This document shows, one piece after another, positions 7,324-12,671 of a stretch of DNA of 12,671 nt. The notes below the pieces were generated by a model. That model was not told the origin of the DNA. It made no database searches and saw nothing but the letters and a program-made list of their open reading frames with translations. Made by a program: the position numbers and the translations under genes. Origin of the DNA: an uncultured Clostridia bacterium (GTDB lineage: Bacteria; Bacillota; Clostridia; TANB77; CAG-508); contig CAKPLD010000034.1 in NCBI GenBank assembly GCA_934167225.1, positions 1 through 12,671 of the forward strand, read 5' to 3'. Each line of letters opens with the position of its first letter. Within the stretch, counting starts at the first letter, position 1.

Positions 7324-7380
7324 GCGTTATGTAAATAAAAAATAATAAAGAAGACGAATGAAATTGAAAGGATGGTAAAA

Positions 7381-7635
7381 ATGAAATTTTTAGAAATGGT
7401 AGAGGCTTTGCAACAAGAAGAAAAAAATAAAAATAAAATAATACTAGTCAAATGTGGAGTATTTTTTGTAGCAATTGGAAGAGATGCAATACTGCTCCAT
7501 GAAATTCTAGGTTTAAATGTAACATGTATAAAGCCAAGTATATGTAAAGTAGGAATACCAATACAAAATTGTATAAAATATACGGATAAATTGGAAAAAA
7601 ATGGATGTAGCAAAATATTTTCAAAATATAGATAA
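7381..7635 (+). pseudogene. DGR accessory MutS-like (MSL) protein, 3' part deleted
   Basis: The start MKFLEMVEALQQEEKNKNKI, then VKCGVFFVAIGRDAILLHEI and CKVGIPIQNCIKYTDKLEKN, resembles the mismatch-recognition (MutS domain I) fold of the MSL accessory proteins encoded beside some clostridial DGR reverse transcriptases. ATG 7381 is preferred to 7372 because AAAGGATG at 7367-7374 fits it. After KLEKNG (about 7600) the frame gives only CSKIFSKYR and stops, because the sequence switches to reverse transcriptase in another frame within an A-rich tract at about 7591-7603. The C-terminal part is therefore missing. The family call rests on recognised pattern, not on an alignment. Confidence 0.6.
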
Positions 7636-7940
7636 AAAGATATTGTATAAATTGCTAGAACGAAAAATAAAAGATAAAAAATTACAATGGCTTACAAAAG
7701 AAATATTATATTCAAATGGTTTGGATAAAGGTTTGCCAATTCGGAAACTATACAAGCCAATGCTTTGCAAATATATACTTAAACGAAATGGACCAATATG
7801 CAAAAAATGAATTGAAGCTGAAATACTGGTATCGATACATGGACGACATGATAGCAATTGTAAAAACAAAAGAAGATGCAATAACCAAATTAGAGCAAAT
7901 AAGAACATTTTGTTTTTCTTTGGCATTTAGGAGAAATTAA
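7601..7940 (+). pseudogene. DGR reverse transcriptase fragment, truncated at both ends and frame-broken
   Basis: MDVAKYFQNIDKKILYKLLE matches the RT region around the first catalytic aspartate. Then KGLPI-GNYTSQCFANIYL carries IGxxxSQ, the DGR-type variant of the QGxxxSP motif of group II intron and retron enzymes, and YWYRYMDDMIAIV holds the catalytic YMDD. The frame breaks at CGG 7742-7744 inside IGxxxSQ; skipping C7742 restores it. The N-terminal RT region is missing because of a deletion joining it to the MSL gene near 7600. The C-terminal region is missing because IS-derived sequence begins near 7908, after KLEQIRTF; the last dozen residues to the stop at 7938-7940 are read from that sequence. 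It cannot make a working enzyme. Confidence 0.88.
7739..7747 (+). other. candidate +1 frameshift site 3 (ATT CGG AAA)
   Basis: Zero frame: CCA ATT CGG AAA CTA. Skipping C7742 gives ATT GGA AAC TAT ACA AGC CAA, the DGR-RT motif IGNYTSQ. It differs from sites 1 and 2 in flanking bases but shares the in-frame CGG and the glycine decoded after the skip. Because this gene is a fragment, drift is an equally good explanation here. Confidence 0.4.
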
Positions 7941-8149
7941 GTATTCATCAATTAAAATTTTTCTAACAGTGCTTTCTGAAACATTTATATTTTCGTGTTT
8001 GTTTAGCAATTCTGAGAAAAATCTATAATTGCAGTCCCAATATTTTGATATTCAATTTCTGCACGTTTTTTGTTTCCGTTGGTTTCTACTAATTTTTTTA
8101 TAATTTTATATTTATATTCTTCATTCATTCTAAGTTCTACCTTTCTCAT
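7908..8149 (-). pseudogene. IS1202-like transposase remnant with internal deletion
   Basis: On the minus strand, ATG 8149-8147 has AAGGATG before it. MRKVELRMNEEYKYKIIKKL then VETNGNKKRAEI is the N-terminal HTH start of an IS1202-type (ISNCY) transposase. After about 8054 the frame changes and reads KYWDCNYRFFSELLNKHENI, NVSESTVRKILIDEYLISPK and CQRKTK, matching a region normally some 40 residues further on (pattern YDANFTHFSELL...SPSTVR.IL). So an internal segment is deleted with a frame change, and all of the DDE catalytic domain beyond about 7908 is gone. Its left boundary is the RT fragment. It is inactive. Confidence 0.6.
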
Positions 8150-8223
8150 TTGTACATCCTTAATTTCAACTTTTATATTTTACAAAAGTTAGAGATACAA
8201 ATCAATTATTTTTTATTGTTTGG

Positions 8224-8259
8224 GACATTTTCATATCCTACTACTTAAGACATTATCAT
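8224..8259 (-). mobile_element. probable surviving end of the IS element with paired GACATT repeats
   Basis: GACATTTTCAT (8224-8234) and GACATTATCAT (8249-8259) are direct repeats 25 nt apart, differing by one base, upstream of the remnant transposase. Repeated GACATTWTCAT-like boxes near an end fit transposase-binding sites of this kind of IS. I cannot place the exact tip or a target duplication. The stretch 7941-8299 holds nothing else recognisable. Confidence 0.45.
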
Positions 8260-8299
8260 AAATGAATCATAAAACCTGTGTTTTTCGACAAAATTCCCC

Positions 8300-8327
8300 T
8301 TGACAATTGTAAAAAATGCTATATAAT
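8300..8327 (+). promoter_or_regulatory. SigA-type promoter of the substrate-binding protein gene
   Basis: TTGACA (8300-8305), a 16-nt spacer, and TATAAT (8322-8327): both boxes match consensus exactly. The leader before ATG 8363 would be about 30 nt. Confidence 0.85.
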
Positions 8328-8362
8328 TACAAATATAGTTTTTAATTTAAGAAGAGGTGCAC

Positions 8363-9964
8363 ATGAAAAACAATTTTTTTGGATACGTATTTATTTTATT
8401 CATAATAGTTATAATGGGTTTTGCGGTGTATAAAGTAAAATTTCAAGACAAAGGAGAAGACACAGAAACAGGAGCAGGAAGTTCAAATAGTCAAGAAATT
8501 GAAAAAGGAAAAGAAATAACATTAGGAATATCGGAATTTGATAATATAAACCCAATAATTACTTCAAATAAAAAAGTTCAAGATATAGATAAATTAATAT
8601 ATGAGCCACTTGTAAATATCACAGAAGACTATAACATAGAATATACATTAGCACAAGAATGTGCAAAGAATTCCAACAATGTTTATATAATAAAGCTAAG
8701 ACAAGGAGTAAAATGGTCAGATGGCACTAAATTTACGAGTGATGATGTAAAATACACAATAGATAAACTAAAAGAAAATCAAAATTCTGTATATGCTCAA
8801 AACGTAAACCCTATAAAAGAAGTAGATATAATAGACAACTATACATTAAGAGTAATATTATCTGAAGAAGTAGCTAATTTTGAATATTACCTAAATTTTC
8901 CAATTTTAAGTAGTAAATATTATTTAGATACAGACTTTTGGAATACAGATAAAAACCAAGCTCCAGTTACAACAGGACAATTTAAAATTACAGAAGTTAA
9001 CAATAACACAATAGTATTAGGAAAAAATGAAAACTGGTGGAATATAAAAAAAGATACAACAATAATAGAAAAAGTTACAATAAACTTATATTCAACAGTT
9101 GCAGAACTTTATAATGCCTTTAAAATGGGAAGTTTGGACTTAATATCTACAGAAAACGGTTCATACCAAGATTATATAGGAACTATCGGATATGACACAT
9201 CTGAAATAGAAGGAAGAGAATATATATTTTTAGCATTAAACACAAAAAGCTCGATTTTGTCAGATGTAAATGTAAGAAAAGCAATAAGATCAGCATTAGA
9301 CAAAGATAGAGTTTTGTCTAACTCATATGGAAGCATGTATAAAAGTGCTAATTTTCCTTTAAATACAGGTAGTTATTTAATAAATGAGCAGGAAGAAAAT
9401 TTTTATAATATAGATGAAAAAAATAATCTTTTAACATCATCTGGGTGGGAGCTAAAAAACGGTGTATGGCAAAAAATGGAAAATTACAGAGCAAAAGCAT
9501 TGGAATTAAATTTAGTAGTTAGAGCAAGTGACGAAGCAAGGTGTAAAGCAGGAGAAGACATAAAAAATCAACTTCAAGAACAAGGAATTTTGGTAAATAT
9601 AATATATGCAGATGATAATAGCTATAATTCATATTTAAATAATGTAAATTATGATATGTTACTTGGAGACATTAAGCAATCAATTGCACCGGATTTAACA
9701 ACATATTTCGGAAACAACAATTTAGCACAATATGATAATTCAGAAGTGAATGATAATATGAATGCAGTAAAAAATTCAACAGACAAAGATGAGTTAAAAT
9801 CAAAATATCAAAGATTATATGAAATATATAATGACGAAGTGCCTTATATTGGTATAGGAAGAAACAAAATTATAGCAGTAAAAAACACGGAATTAGTTGG
9901 AGACATTAAAGCAAATTGGTATAATATGTTTTACAATATAAAAGAATGGTATATTTCAAAATAA
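8363..9964 (+). CDS. peptide/nickel-type ABC transporter substrate-binding protein, membrane-anchored
   Basis: This is an extracytoplasmic solute-binding protein of family 5, which captures oligopeptides or similar ligands for an ABC importer. After a hydrophobic N-terminus (FFGYVFILFIIVIMGFAVYK) there is no lipobox cysteine, so it is anchored by an uncleaved helix or secreted rather than being a lipoprotein. A linker (GEDTETGAGSSNSQEIEKGK) leads to the family core: LIYEPLVN near 75, then LRQGVKWSDGTKFTSDDVKY, the diagnostic motif, near 110-130; further TGQFKI, NENWW, and VNVRKAIRSALDKDRV; then DMLLGD and PYIGIGRNK near the C-terminus. ATG 8363 is chosen over GTG 8357 because the GTG lies inside AGAGGTG, the ribosome binding site. 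No permease or ATPase gene is next to it; recA follows, so it is a stand-alone receptor gene. No terminator is clear after it. Confidence 0.9.
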   Translation: MKNNFFGYVFILFIIVIMGFAVYKVKFQDKGEDTETGAGSSNSQEIEKGKEITLGISEFDNINPIITSNKKVQDIDKLIYEPLVNITEDYNIEYTLAQECAKNSNNVYIIKLRQGVKWSDGTKFTSDDVKYTIDKLKENQNSVYAQNVNPIKEVDIIDNYTLRVILSEEVANFEYYLNFPILSSKYYLDTDFWNTDKNQAPVTTGQFKITEVNNNTIVLGKNENWWNIKKDTTIIEKVTINLYSTVAELYNAFKMGSLDLISTENGSYQDYIGTIGYDTSEIEGREYIFLALNTKSSILSDVNVRKAIRSALDKDRVLSNSYGSMYKSANFPLNTGSYLINEQEENFYNIDEKNNLLTSSGWELKNGVWQKMENYRAKALELNLVVRASDEARCKAGEDIKNQLQEQGILVNIIYADDNSYNSYLNNVNYDMLLGDIKQSIAPDLTTYFGNNNLAQYDNSEVNDNMNAVKNSTDKDELKSKYQRLYEIYNDEVPYIGIGRNKIIAVKNTELVGDIKANWYNMFYNIKEWYISK

Positions 9965-9977
9965 ATTAAAAAAAGTA

Positions 9978-10006
9978 TTGACAAAAAAATGTTTGCTGTA
10001 TATAAT
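9978..10006 (+). promoter_or_regulatory. consensus SigA promoter of recA
   Basis: TTGACA (9978-9983), a 17-nt spacer, and TATAAT (10001-10006), all at consensus. The predicted start near 10013 gives a leader of about 38 nt with AAGGAGG at 10036-10042. Confidence 0.9.
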
Positions 10007-10020
10007 AATCACAGCAAACA
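9990..10020. promoter_or_regulatory. inverted-repeat operator candidate over the recA promoter
   Basis: TGTTTGCTGT (9990-9999) and ACAGCAAACA (10011-10020) are a perfect 10-bp inverted repeat with an 11-nt centre that contains the -10 box. The left arm is in the promoter spacer and the right arm spans the predicted start, so it is mostly outside the transcript and more likely a repressor site than an RNA hairpin. It is not the GAAC-N4-GTTC LexA box known from Bacillus and many Clostridia. Confidence 0.65.
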
Positions 10021-10050
10021 GAAATTTGCAAAAATAAGGAGGAAAAATAA

Positions 10051-11103
10051 ATGGCAGAAAATAATGAAAGAAAAAAAGCATTAGATGTTGCATTAAGCCA
10101 AATAGAAAAACAATTTGGAAAAGGCTCAGTAATGAGACTTGGAGATTATAAAGCAATGGAAATAGAATCAATTCCAACTGGTTCACTAAGCCTAGACATA
10201 GCTTTAGGAATAGGTGGATTACCAAGAGGAAGAATAATAGAAATATATGGACCTGAATCATCAGGAAAAACAACACTAGCATTATCAGTAGTAGCAGAAG
10301 CACAAAAGCTAGGAGGAGAAGCAGCATTTATAGATGCAGAACATGCTTTAGACCCAGTACATGCCAAAAAATTAGGAGTAGATATAGATAACTTAATAGT
10401 ATCACAACCAGATACAGGAGAACAGGCACTAGAAATAACAGAAAGTTTAGTAAGAAGTGGAGCAATAGATGTAGTAGTAGTAGACTCAGTTGCAGCCCTA
10501 GTTCCAAAAGCAGAAATAGATGGAGATATGGGAGACTCACATATGGGACTTCAAGCAAGACTTATGTCACAAGCACTTCGTAAACTAGCTGGAGCAATAA
10601 ACAAATCAAAAACAGTACTAATATTTATAAACCAATTAAGAGAAAAAATAGGAGTAATGTTTGGAAATCCAGAAACAACAACAGGTGGACGTGCATTAAA
10701 ATTTTATTCATCTGTAAGACTAGATATAAGAAGAATAGAACAAATAAAACAAAATGGAGAAGTAACAGGACACAGAGTAAGAGTAAAAGTTGTAAAAAAC
10801 AAAGTTGCACCACCATTTAGAGAAGCAGAATTCGACTTAGTTTACAATGAAGGAATATCTAAAGTAGGAAACATAGTAGACATGGCTGTAAATCTAGACA
10901 TAATAGTAAAAAGTGGATCTTGGTTTAGTTACAAAGGCGAAAAACTTTGCCAAGGTAGAGAAAATGTTAAAAAGTATTTAACAGATAATCCAGATATGAT
11001 GGCTGAAATCGAAAAGAAAGTAAGAGACAATTTCGAAAAGGCATTTGAGCAAAGCTTAGGCGAAGAGATGCCAGAAGATGATGACGAGGATGTAGAAGAA
11101 TAA
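10051..11103 (+). CDS. recA: recombinase A
   Basis: RecA forms filaments on single-stranded DNA, drives strand exchange and triggers LexA self-cleavage in the SOS response. The 350-residue length is typical. Motifs: AEN...ALSQIEKQFGKGSVMRL at the N-terminus; Walker A GPESSGKTT at 67-75; VVVVDSVAALVPKAEIDGDM (Walker B and loop L1 region) near 142-161; MSQALRKLAG; FINQLREKIGVMFGNPETTT (loop L2) near 195-214; and an acidic C-terminal tail (EEMPEDDDEDVEE). Start ATG 10051 has AAGGAGG at 8-nt spacing. It is a single-gene unit with its own promoter and terminator. Confidence 0.99.
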   Translation: MAENNERKKALDVALSQIEKQFGKGSVMRLGDYKAMEIESIPTGSLSLDIALGIGGLPRGRIIEIYGPESSGKTTLALSVVAEAQKLGGEAAFIDAEHALDPVHAKKLGVDIDNLIVSQPDTGEQALEITESLVRSGAIDVVVVDSVAALVPKAEIDGDMGDSHMGLQARLMSQALRKLAGAINKSKTVLIFINQLREKIGVMFGNPETTTGGRALKFYSSVRLDIRRIEQIKQNGEVTGHRVRVKVVKNKVAPPFREAEFDLVYNEGISKVGNIVDMAVNLDIIVKSGSWFSYKGEKLCQGRENVKKYLTDNPDMMAEIEKKVRDNFEKAFEQSLGEEMPEDDDEDVEE

Positions 11104-11115
11104 AATTAAATAGGG

Positions 11116-11164
11116 GGCAATCGAAAAGAGTTGTGGAGGGCTCTTTTTGGTTGTCATATTTTTT
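11116..11164 (+). terminator. intrinsic terminator after recA
   Basis: CAATCGAAAAGAG (11118-11130) pairs with CTCTTTTTGGTTG (11141-11153) over 13 positions with two wobbles; the stem may extend by two more pairs. A T-run follows at 11159-11164. Confidence 0.8.
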
Positions 11165-11175
11165 GTAAAAAAATA

Positions 11176-11204
11176 TTGACACGTGTAAAAAATACGTATA
11201 TAAT
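11176..11204 (+). promoter_or_regulatory. consensus promoter of hicAB with two palindromes
   Basis: TTGACA (11176-11181), a 17-nt spacer, and TATAAT (11199-11204). Two palindromes, ACACGTGT (11179-11186) and ATACGTAT (11192-11199), sit in and beside the spacer 13 nt apart centre to centre. HicB here carries a ribbon-helix-helix-like C-terminus, and such antitoxins usually repress their own operon at short palindromes; this pair is the likely operator. Confidence 0.75.
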
Positions 11205-11225
11205 ATAAGGAGGTTGAAAATAATA

Positions 11226-11423
11226 ATGAAAGGATATTCACCAAAAGAAGTAATAAAAATATTACAAGAAAATAACTGGTACGAAAAACGTGTAAGAGGA
11301 AGTCACCATATTTTTGCAAATAAAGATAATTCAAAAATAGTAGTAGTACCAACAAGTAAGAAGATTGTACCAATTGGAACATTAAAAAATATAGAAAAGC
11401 AATCAGATATAAAGTTTAAATAG
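11226..11423 (+). CDS. hicA: HicA family mRNA interferase toxin
   Basis: HicA toxins are small double-stranded-RNA-binding-fold proteins that cleave mRNA in a translation-independent way. This one is 65 residues: MKGYSPKEVIKILQENNWYE, then RVRGSHHIF with the catalytic histidine at 27 or 28, and a basic middle ending in PIGTLKNIEKQ, as expected. ATG 11226 is used rather than TTG 11214, because AAGGAGG (11207-11213) abuts the TTG with no spacing; for the ATG the spacing is 12 nt, longer than ideal. The predicted transcription start (about 11211) falls inside that site, so translation may be weak. hicB follows after 13 nt. Confidence 0.93.
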   Translation: MKGYSPKEVIKILQENNWYEKRVRGSHHIFANKDNSKIVVVPTSKKIVPIGTLKNIEKQSDIKFK

Positions 11424-11436
11424 GAGGTATTATTAA

Positions 11437-11844
11437 ATGAAAAATGATAGTTATGAATTTGTAGCAGTTTTGGATTATGCAGAAGATGGAATTAATATAA
11501 CATTTCCAGATATTCCAGAGGCGATATCTTGTGCAGATACAACGAAAGAAGCCATAAAAAATGCAGAAGAAGTTTTGGGATTGGTGTTATATGATATGGA
11601 ATATGACAACAAAGAAATACCAGAAGCAACATCATTGGAAAATGTTAAAATACAAGGAAATCAAAAGGCTATACCAGTATCTGTATGGATGCCGTTAATA
11701 AGGAATGAATTAGATGAGCAAGCTGTAAAAAAGACTTTAACAATTCCTCAATGGTTGAACAAAATGGCAGAGGCCAAAAATGTTAATTTCTCGAGAGTTT
11801 TGCAAACAGCATTAAAAGAGTATTTGGGAGTAAGAAAAAATTAA
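11437..11844 (+). CDS. hicB: HicB family antitoxin
   Basis: HicB neutralises HicA and represses the operon. Of 135 residues, the first ~70 form the partial RNase-H-like HicB fold (YEFVAVLDYAEDGINITFPD, CADTTKEAIKNAEEVLGLVL) and the last ~40 (KKTLTIPQWLNKMAEAKNVN and FSRVLQTALKEYLG) look like a ribbon-helix-helix DNA-binding domain. AGGAGG at 11422-11427 overlaps the hicA stop and has 9-nt spacing to ATG 11437, better than that of the toxin, which fits antitoxin excess. Gene order hicA-hicB is the common one. Confidence 0.93.
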   Translation: MKNDSYEFVAVLDYAEDGINITFPDIPEAISCADTTKEAIKNAEEVLGLVLYDMEYDNKEIPEATSLENVKIQGNQKAIPVSVWMPLIRNELDEQAVKKTLTIPQWLNKMAEAKNVNFSRVLQTALKEYLGVRKN

Positions 11845-11853
11845 AAATACCTA

Positions 11854-11882
11854 TTGCAAAAACAAAAAAAATGTGCTAATAT
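11854..11882 (+). promoter_or_regulatory. promoter of the T-box leader
   Basis: TTGCAA (11854-11859), a 17-nt spacer, and TAATAT (11877-11882) with TG at 11874-11875, an extended -10. The transcript would start near 11889. Confidence 0.7.
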
Positions 11883-11888
11883 ATTAAA

Positions 11889-12197
11889 CATAAAAATAAA
11901 TGAAAAACAAAATTAAGGACAAAATAAATAATACAATATCTTCCAGAGAGCTTTGCAAAAGCTGAAAGCAAAGTAAGTAAAAATTATTTTGGCATAGCCA
12001 TAAGATTAAAAAATCTTAATTATCACCTTAATAGTTGCATAGCAGAACCAACAGTAAGTTATGTCGTAATTCTTGCGTTAAAAGAAAACAAAGAGAGTAA
12101 CAAAATTATTAGAAAAATATAAAAAGGTTACTAACTTAGGTGGTACCGCGGAAACAATCCATTTCGTCCTAAAATATAGGAAAATGGATTGTTTTTT
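11889..12197 (+). promoter_or_regulatory. T-box riboswitch leader
   Basis: The T-box sequence AGGTGGTACCGCGG is at 12138-12151; it pairs with the free end of uncharged tRNA and drives antitermination. Upstream, CTTTGC/GCAAAG with the bulge-like AGAGAG at about 11945-11972 fits the apical part of stem I, and TAAGATT/AATCTTA at 12001-12018 fits a stem II. Lower stem I may be AAAATAA with TTATTTT. I could not fix the specifier codon; ATT near 11983 is one possibility. It controls the DUF1653 gene and a tRNA synthetase. Confidence 0.93.
12153..12197 (+). terminator. T-box regulated terminator
   Basis: AACAATCCATTT (12153-12164) is a perfect 12-bp complement of AAATGGATTGTT (12182-12193), with an inner CCT/AGG, followed by T's to 12197. 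It is the alternative fold to the antiterminator that includes the T-box sequence. Confidence 0.9.
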
Positions 12198-12220
12198 ATT
12201 ATTTAAAGGAGGTGCAAAAA

Positions 12221-12499
12221 ACGAATAAATTACAAATCAATGGAATTTACAAACACTTCAAAGGAAATTACTACTTAGTAGAAGGAATAGCAAAACATTC
12301 TGAAACACAAGAGGAAATGGTGTTATATAGAAAATTGTATGGTGATGGAGGCTTATGGGTAAGACCAAAAAATATGTTTTTATCAGAAGTAGATCATCAA
12401 AAATATCCAAATGTAACACAAAAATACAGATTTGAACTACAACATATTAGGACGGCTTCCCCAATAGAGAACCGTCCCCAAATGGGGATTCCCCAATAG
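12221..12499 (+). CDS. DUF1653 family protein with unusual start and a repeat-derived tail
   Basis: LQINGIYKHFKGNYYLVEGI, HSETQEEMVLYRKLYGDGGL and WVRPKNMFLSEV match the small DUF1653 family, whose role is unknown. There is no ATG. GTG 12212 overlaps the ribosome binding site AGGAGG (12207-12212) and cannot be read efficiently from it; ACG 12221 sits at 8-nt spacing and is in the same frame, so either a rare ACG start or a mutated ATG is likely. The core ends near FELQHI, and the last ~16 residues (RTASPIENRPQMGIPQ) are read from the first hairpin repeat and part of the second. It lies between the T-box terminator and the synthetase gene, so it is induced with it. Confidence 0.8.
   Translation, partial: TNKLQINGIYKHFKGNYYLVEGIAKHSETQEEMVLYRKLYGDGGLWVRPKNMFLSEVDHQKYPNVTQKYRFELQHIRTASPIENRPQMGIPQ
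12457..12488. repeat. 32-bp hairpin repeat, copy 1
   Basis: TTCCCCAATAGAGAACCGTC followed by CCCAAATGGGGA. The arms TCCCCA (12458-12463) and TGGGGA (12483-12488) can pair. This copy is inside the DUF1653 reading frame. Just before it GGACGG (12450-12455) could pair with CCGTCC (12472-12477) as an alternative stem. Confidence 0.9.
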
Positions 12500-12520
12500 A
12501 GAACCGTCCCCAAATGGGGA
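12489..12520. repeat. 32-bp hairpin repeat, copy 2
   Basis: Identical to copy 1 and directly abutting it. It contains the stop codon of the DUF1653 gene (12497-12499). Arms at 12490-12495 and 12515-12520. Confidence 0.9.
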
Positions 12521-12541
12521 AATAGAAAATTAAAGGGCGAG

Positions 12542-12573
12542 TTCCTCAATAGAGAACCGTCCCCAAATGAGGA
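12542..12573. repeat. 32-bp hairpin repeat, copy 3, with compensatory change
   Basis: Same unit, 21 nt after copy 2, but with arms TCCTCA (12543-12548) and TGAGGA (12568-12573): a C-to-T change on one side is matched by G-to-A on the other, so pairing is kept. Its 3' arm runs into the ribosome binding site of the synthetase gene. Confidence 0.9.
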
Positions 12574-12588
12574 GGAGGATTTGATTTT

Positions 12589-12671
12589 ATGTATAAAAAA
12601 GTAGAATTACCAAAAGAAGGCTATGTAGGTATGGAAAAAGAAGTAGCTGAGCTATGGAAAGAAAAAGACAT
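12589..12671 (+). CDS. aminoacyl-tRNA synthetase, N-terminus only, probably isoleucyl
   Basis: Only 27 codons are in the window: MYKKVELPKEGYVGMEKEVA then ELWKEKD. A short N-terminal segment with a conserved E..V...W.E.(D/N)I pattern is typical of isoleucyl-tRNA synthetase, and the T-box leader upstream supports a synthetase. Valyl- or another class I enzyme cannot be excluded from so little sequence. GAGGAGG (12572-12578) lies 10 nt before ATG 12589 and overlaps the third hairpin repeat. Confidence 0.6.
   Translation, partial: MYKKVELPKEGYVGMEKEVAELWKEKD

Noticed and set aside
7173..7600. DGR template repeat near the variable region
   Set aside because: I looked for an A-rich (AAC/AAT) copy of 7036-7172 here and elsewhere in the window and found none; short repeats such as CTACCGGG are not a template.
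7601..7940. Group II intron or retron reverse transcriptase
   Set aside because: The restored motif is IGNYTSQ (DGR type) rather than QGxxxSP, and it lies beside a variable-region target and an MSL-like gene.
9960..10050. LexA box at recA
   Set aside because: No GAAC-N4-GTTC or near match is present; only the different inverted repeat TGTTTGCTGT/ACAGCAAACA.
12457..12573. CRISPR array
   Set aside because: The repeats abut directly or have one 21-nt gap, with no regular unique spacers, and copy 1 is translated as part of a gene; they are hairpin repeats.

Overview
The window is AT-rich (roughly 30% GC by eye), with strong AGGAGG ribosome binding sites, consensus housekeeping promoters, a T-box leader and two sporulation genes (dpaA, spoVS). 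Together these point to a spore-forming low-GC Gram-positive of the Clostridia, probably an uncultured or gut lineage. All intact genes are on the plus strand; the only minus-strand gene is a transposase remnant.

Layout. 1-1107: the 3' part of a RhuM-family gene and a decayed or unrecognised stretch. 1120-4117: a compact cluster with the ribosome-assembly GTPase ylqF/rbgA, a membrane-anchored HExxH metallopeptidase of unknown role, and mini-ribonuclease III (mrnC), ending in a terminator. 4124-5518: dipicolinate synthase subunit A and spoVS, ending in a terminator. 5579-8259: a diversity-generating retroelement (DGR) in decay. It holds a prepilin-anchored C-type-lectin/FGE-fold target with a clear variable region, a hairpin and terminator, the start of a MutS-like accessory gene, a reverse transcriptase fragment truncated at both ends, and an IS1202-like transposase remnant; no template repeat is visible. 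8300-9964: a membrane-anchored peptide-type substrate-binding protein. 9978-11164: recA with a consensus promoter carrying a perfect 10-bp inverted repeat. 11176-11844: a HicAB toxin-antitoxin pair. 11854-12671: a T-box leader, a DUF1653 gene, three 32-bp hairpin repeats and the start of an aminoacyl-tRNA synthetase, probably IleRS.

Most striking observation. Three genes (ylqF, the metallopeptidase and the RT fragment) each break at an in-frame CGG codon. In all three, skipping the C of CGG (+1) restores the conserved reading frame and decodes a glycine (NV-GKSS, NV-GNYAP, PI-GNYTSQ). Two of the sites share the 13-mer AAATGTACGGTAA. By eye I find no in-frame CGG codon in any intact gene here. 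This suggests either +1 frameshifting at an unassigned or poorly read CGG codon in this lineage, or a systematic sequence error; reads, relatives and the tRNA gene set would decide.
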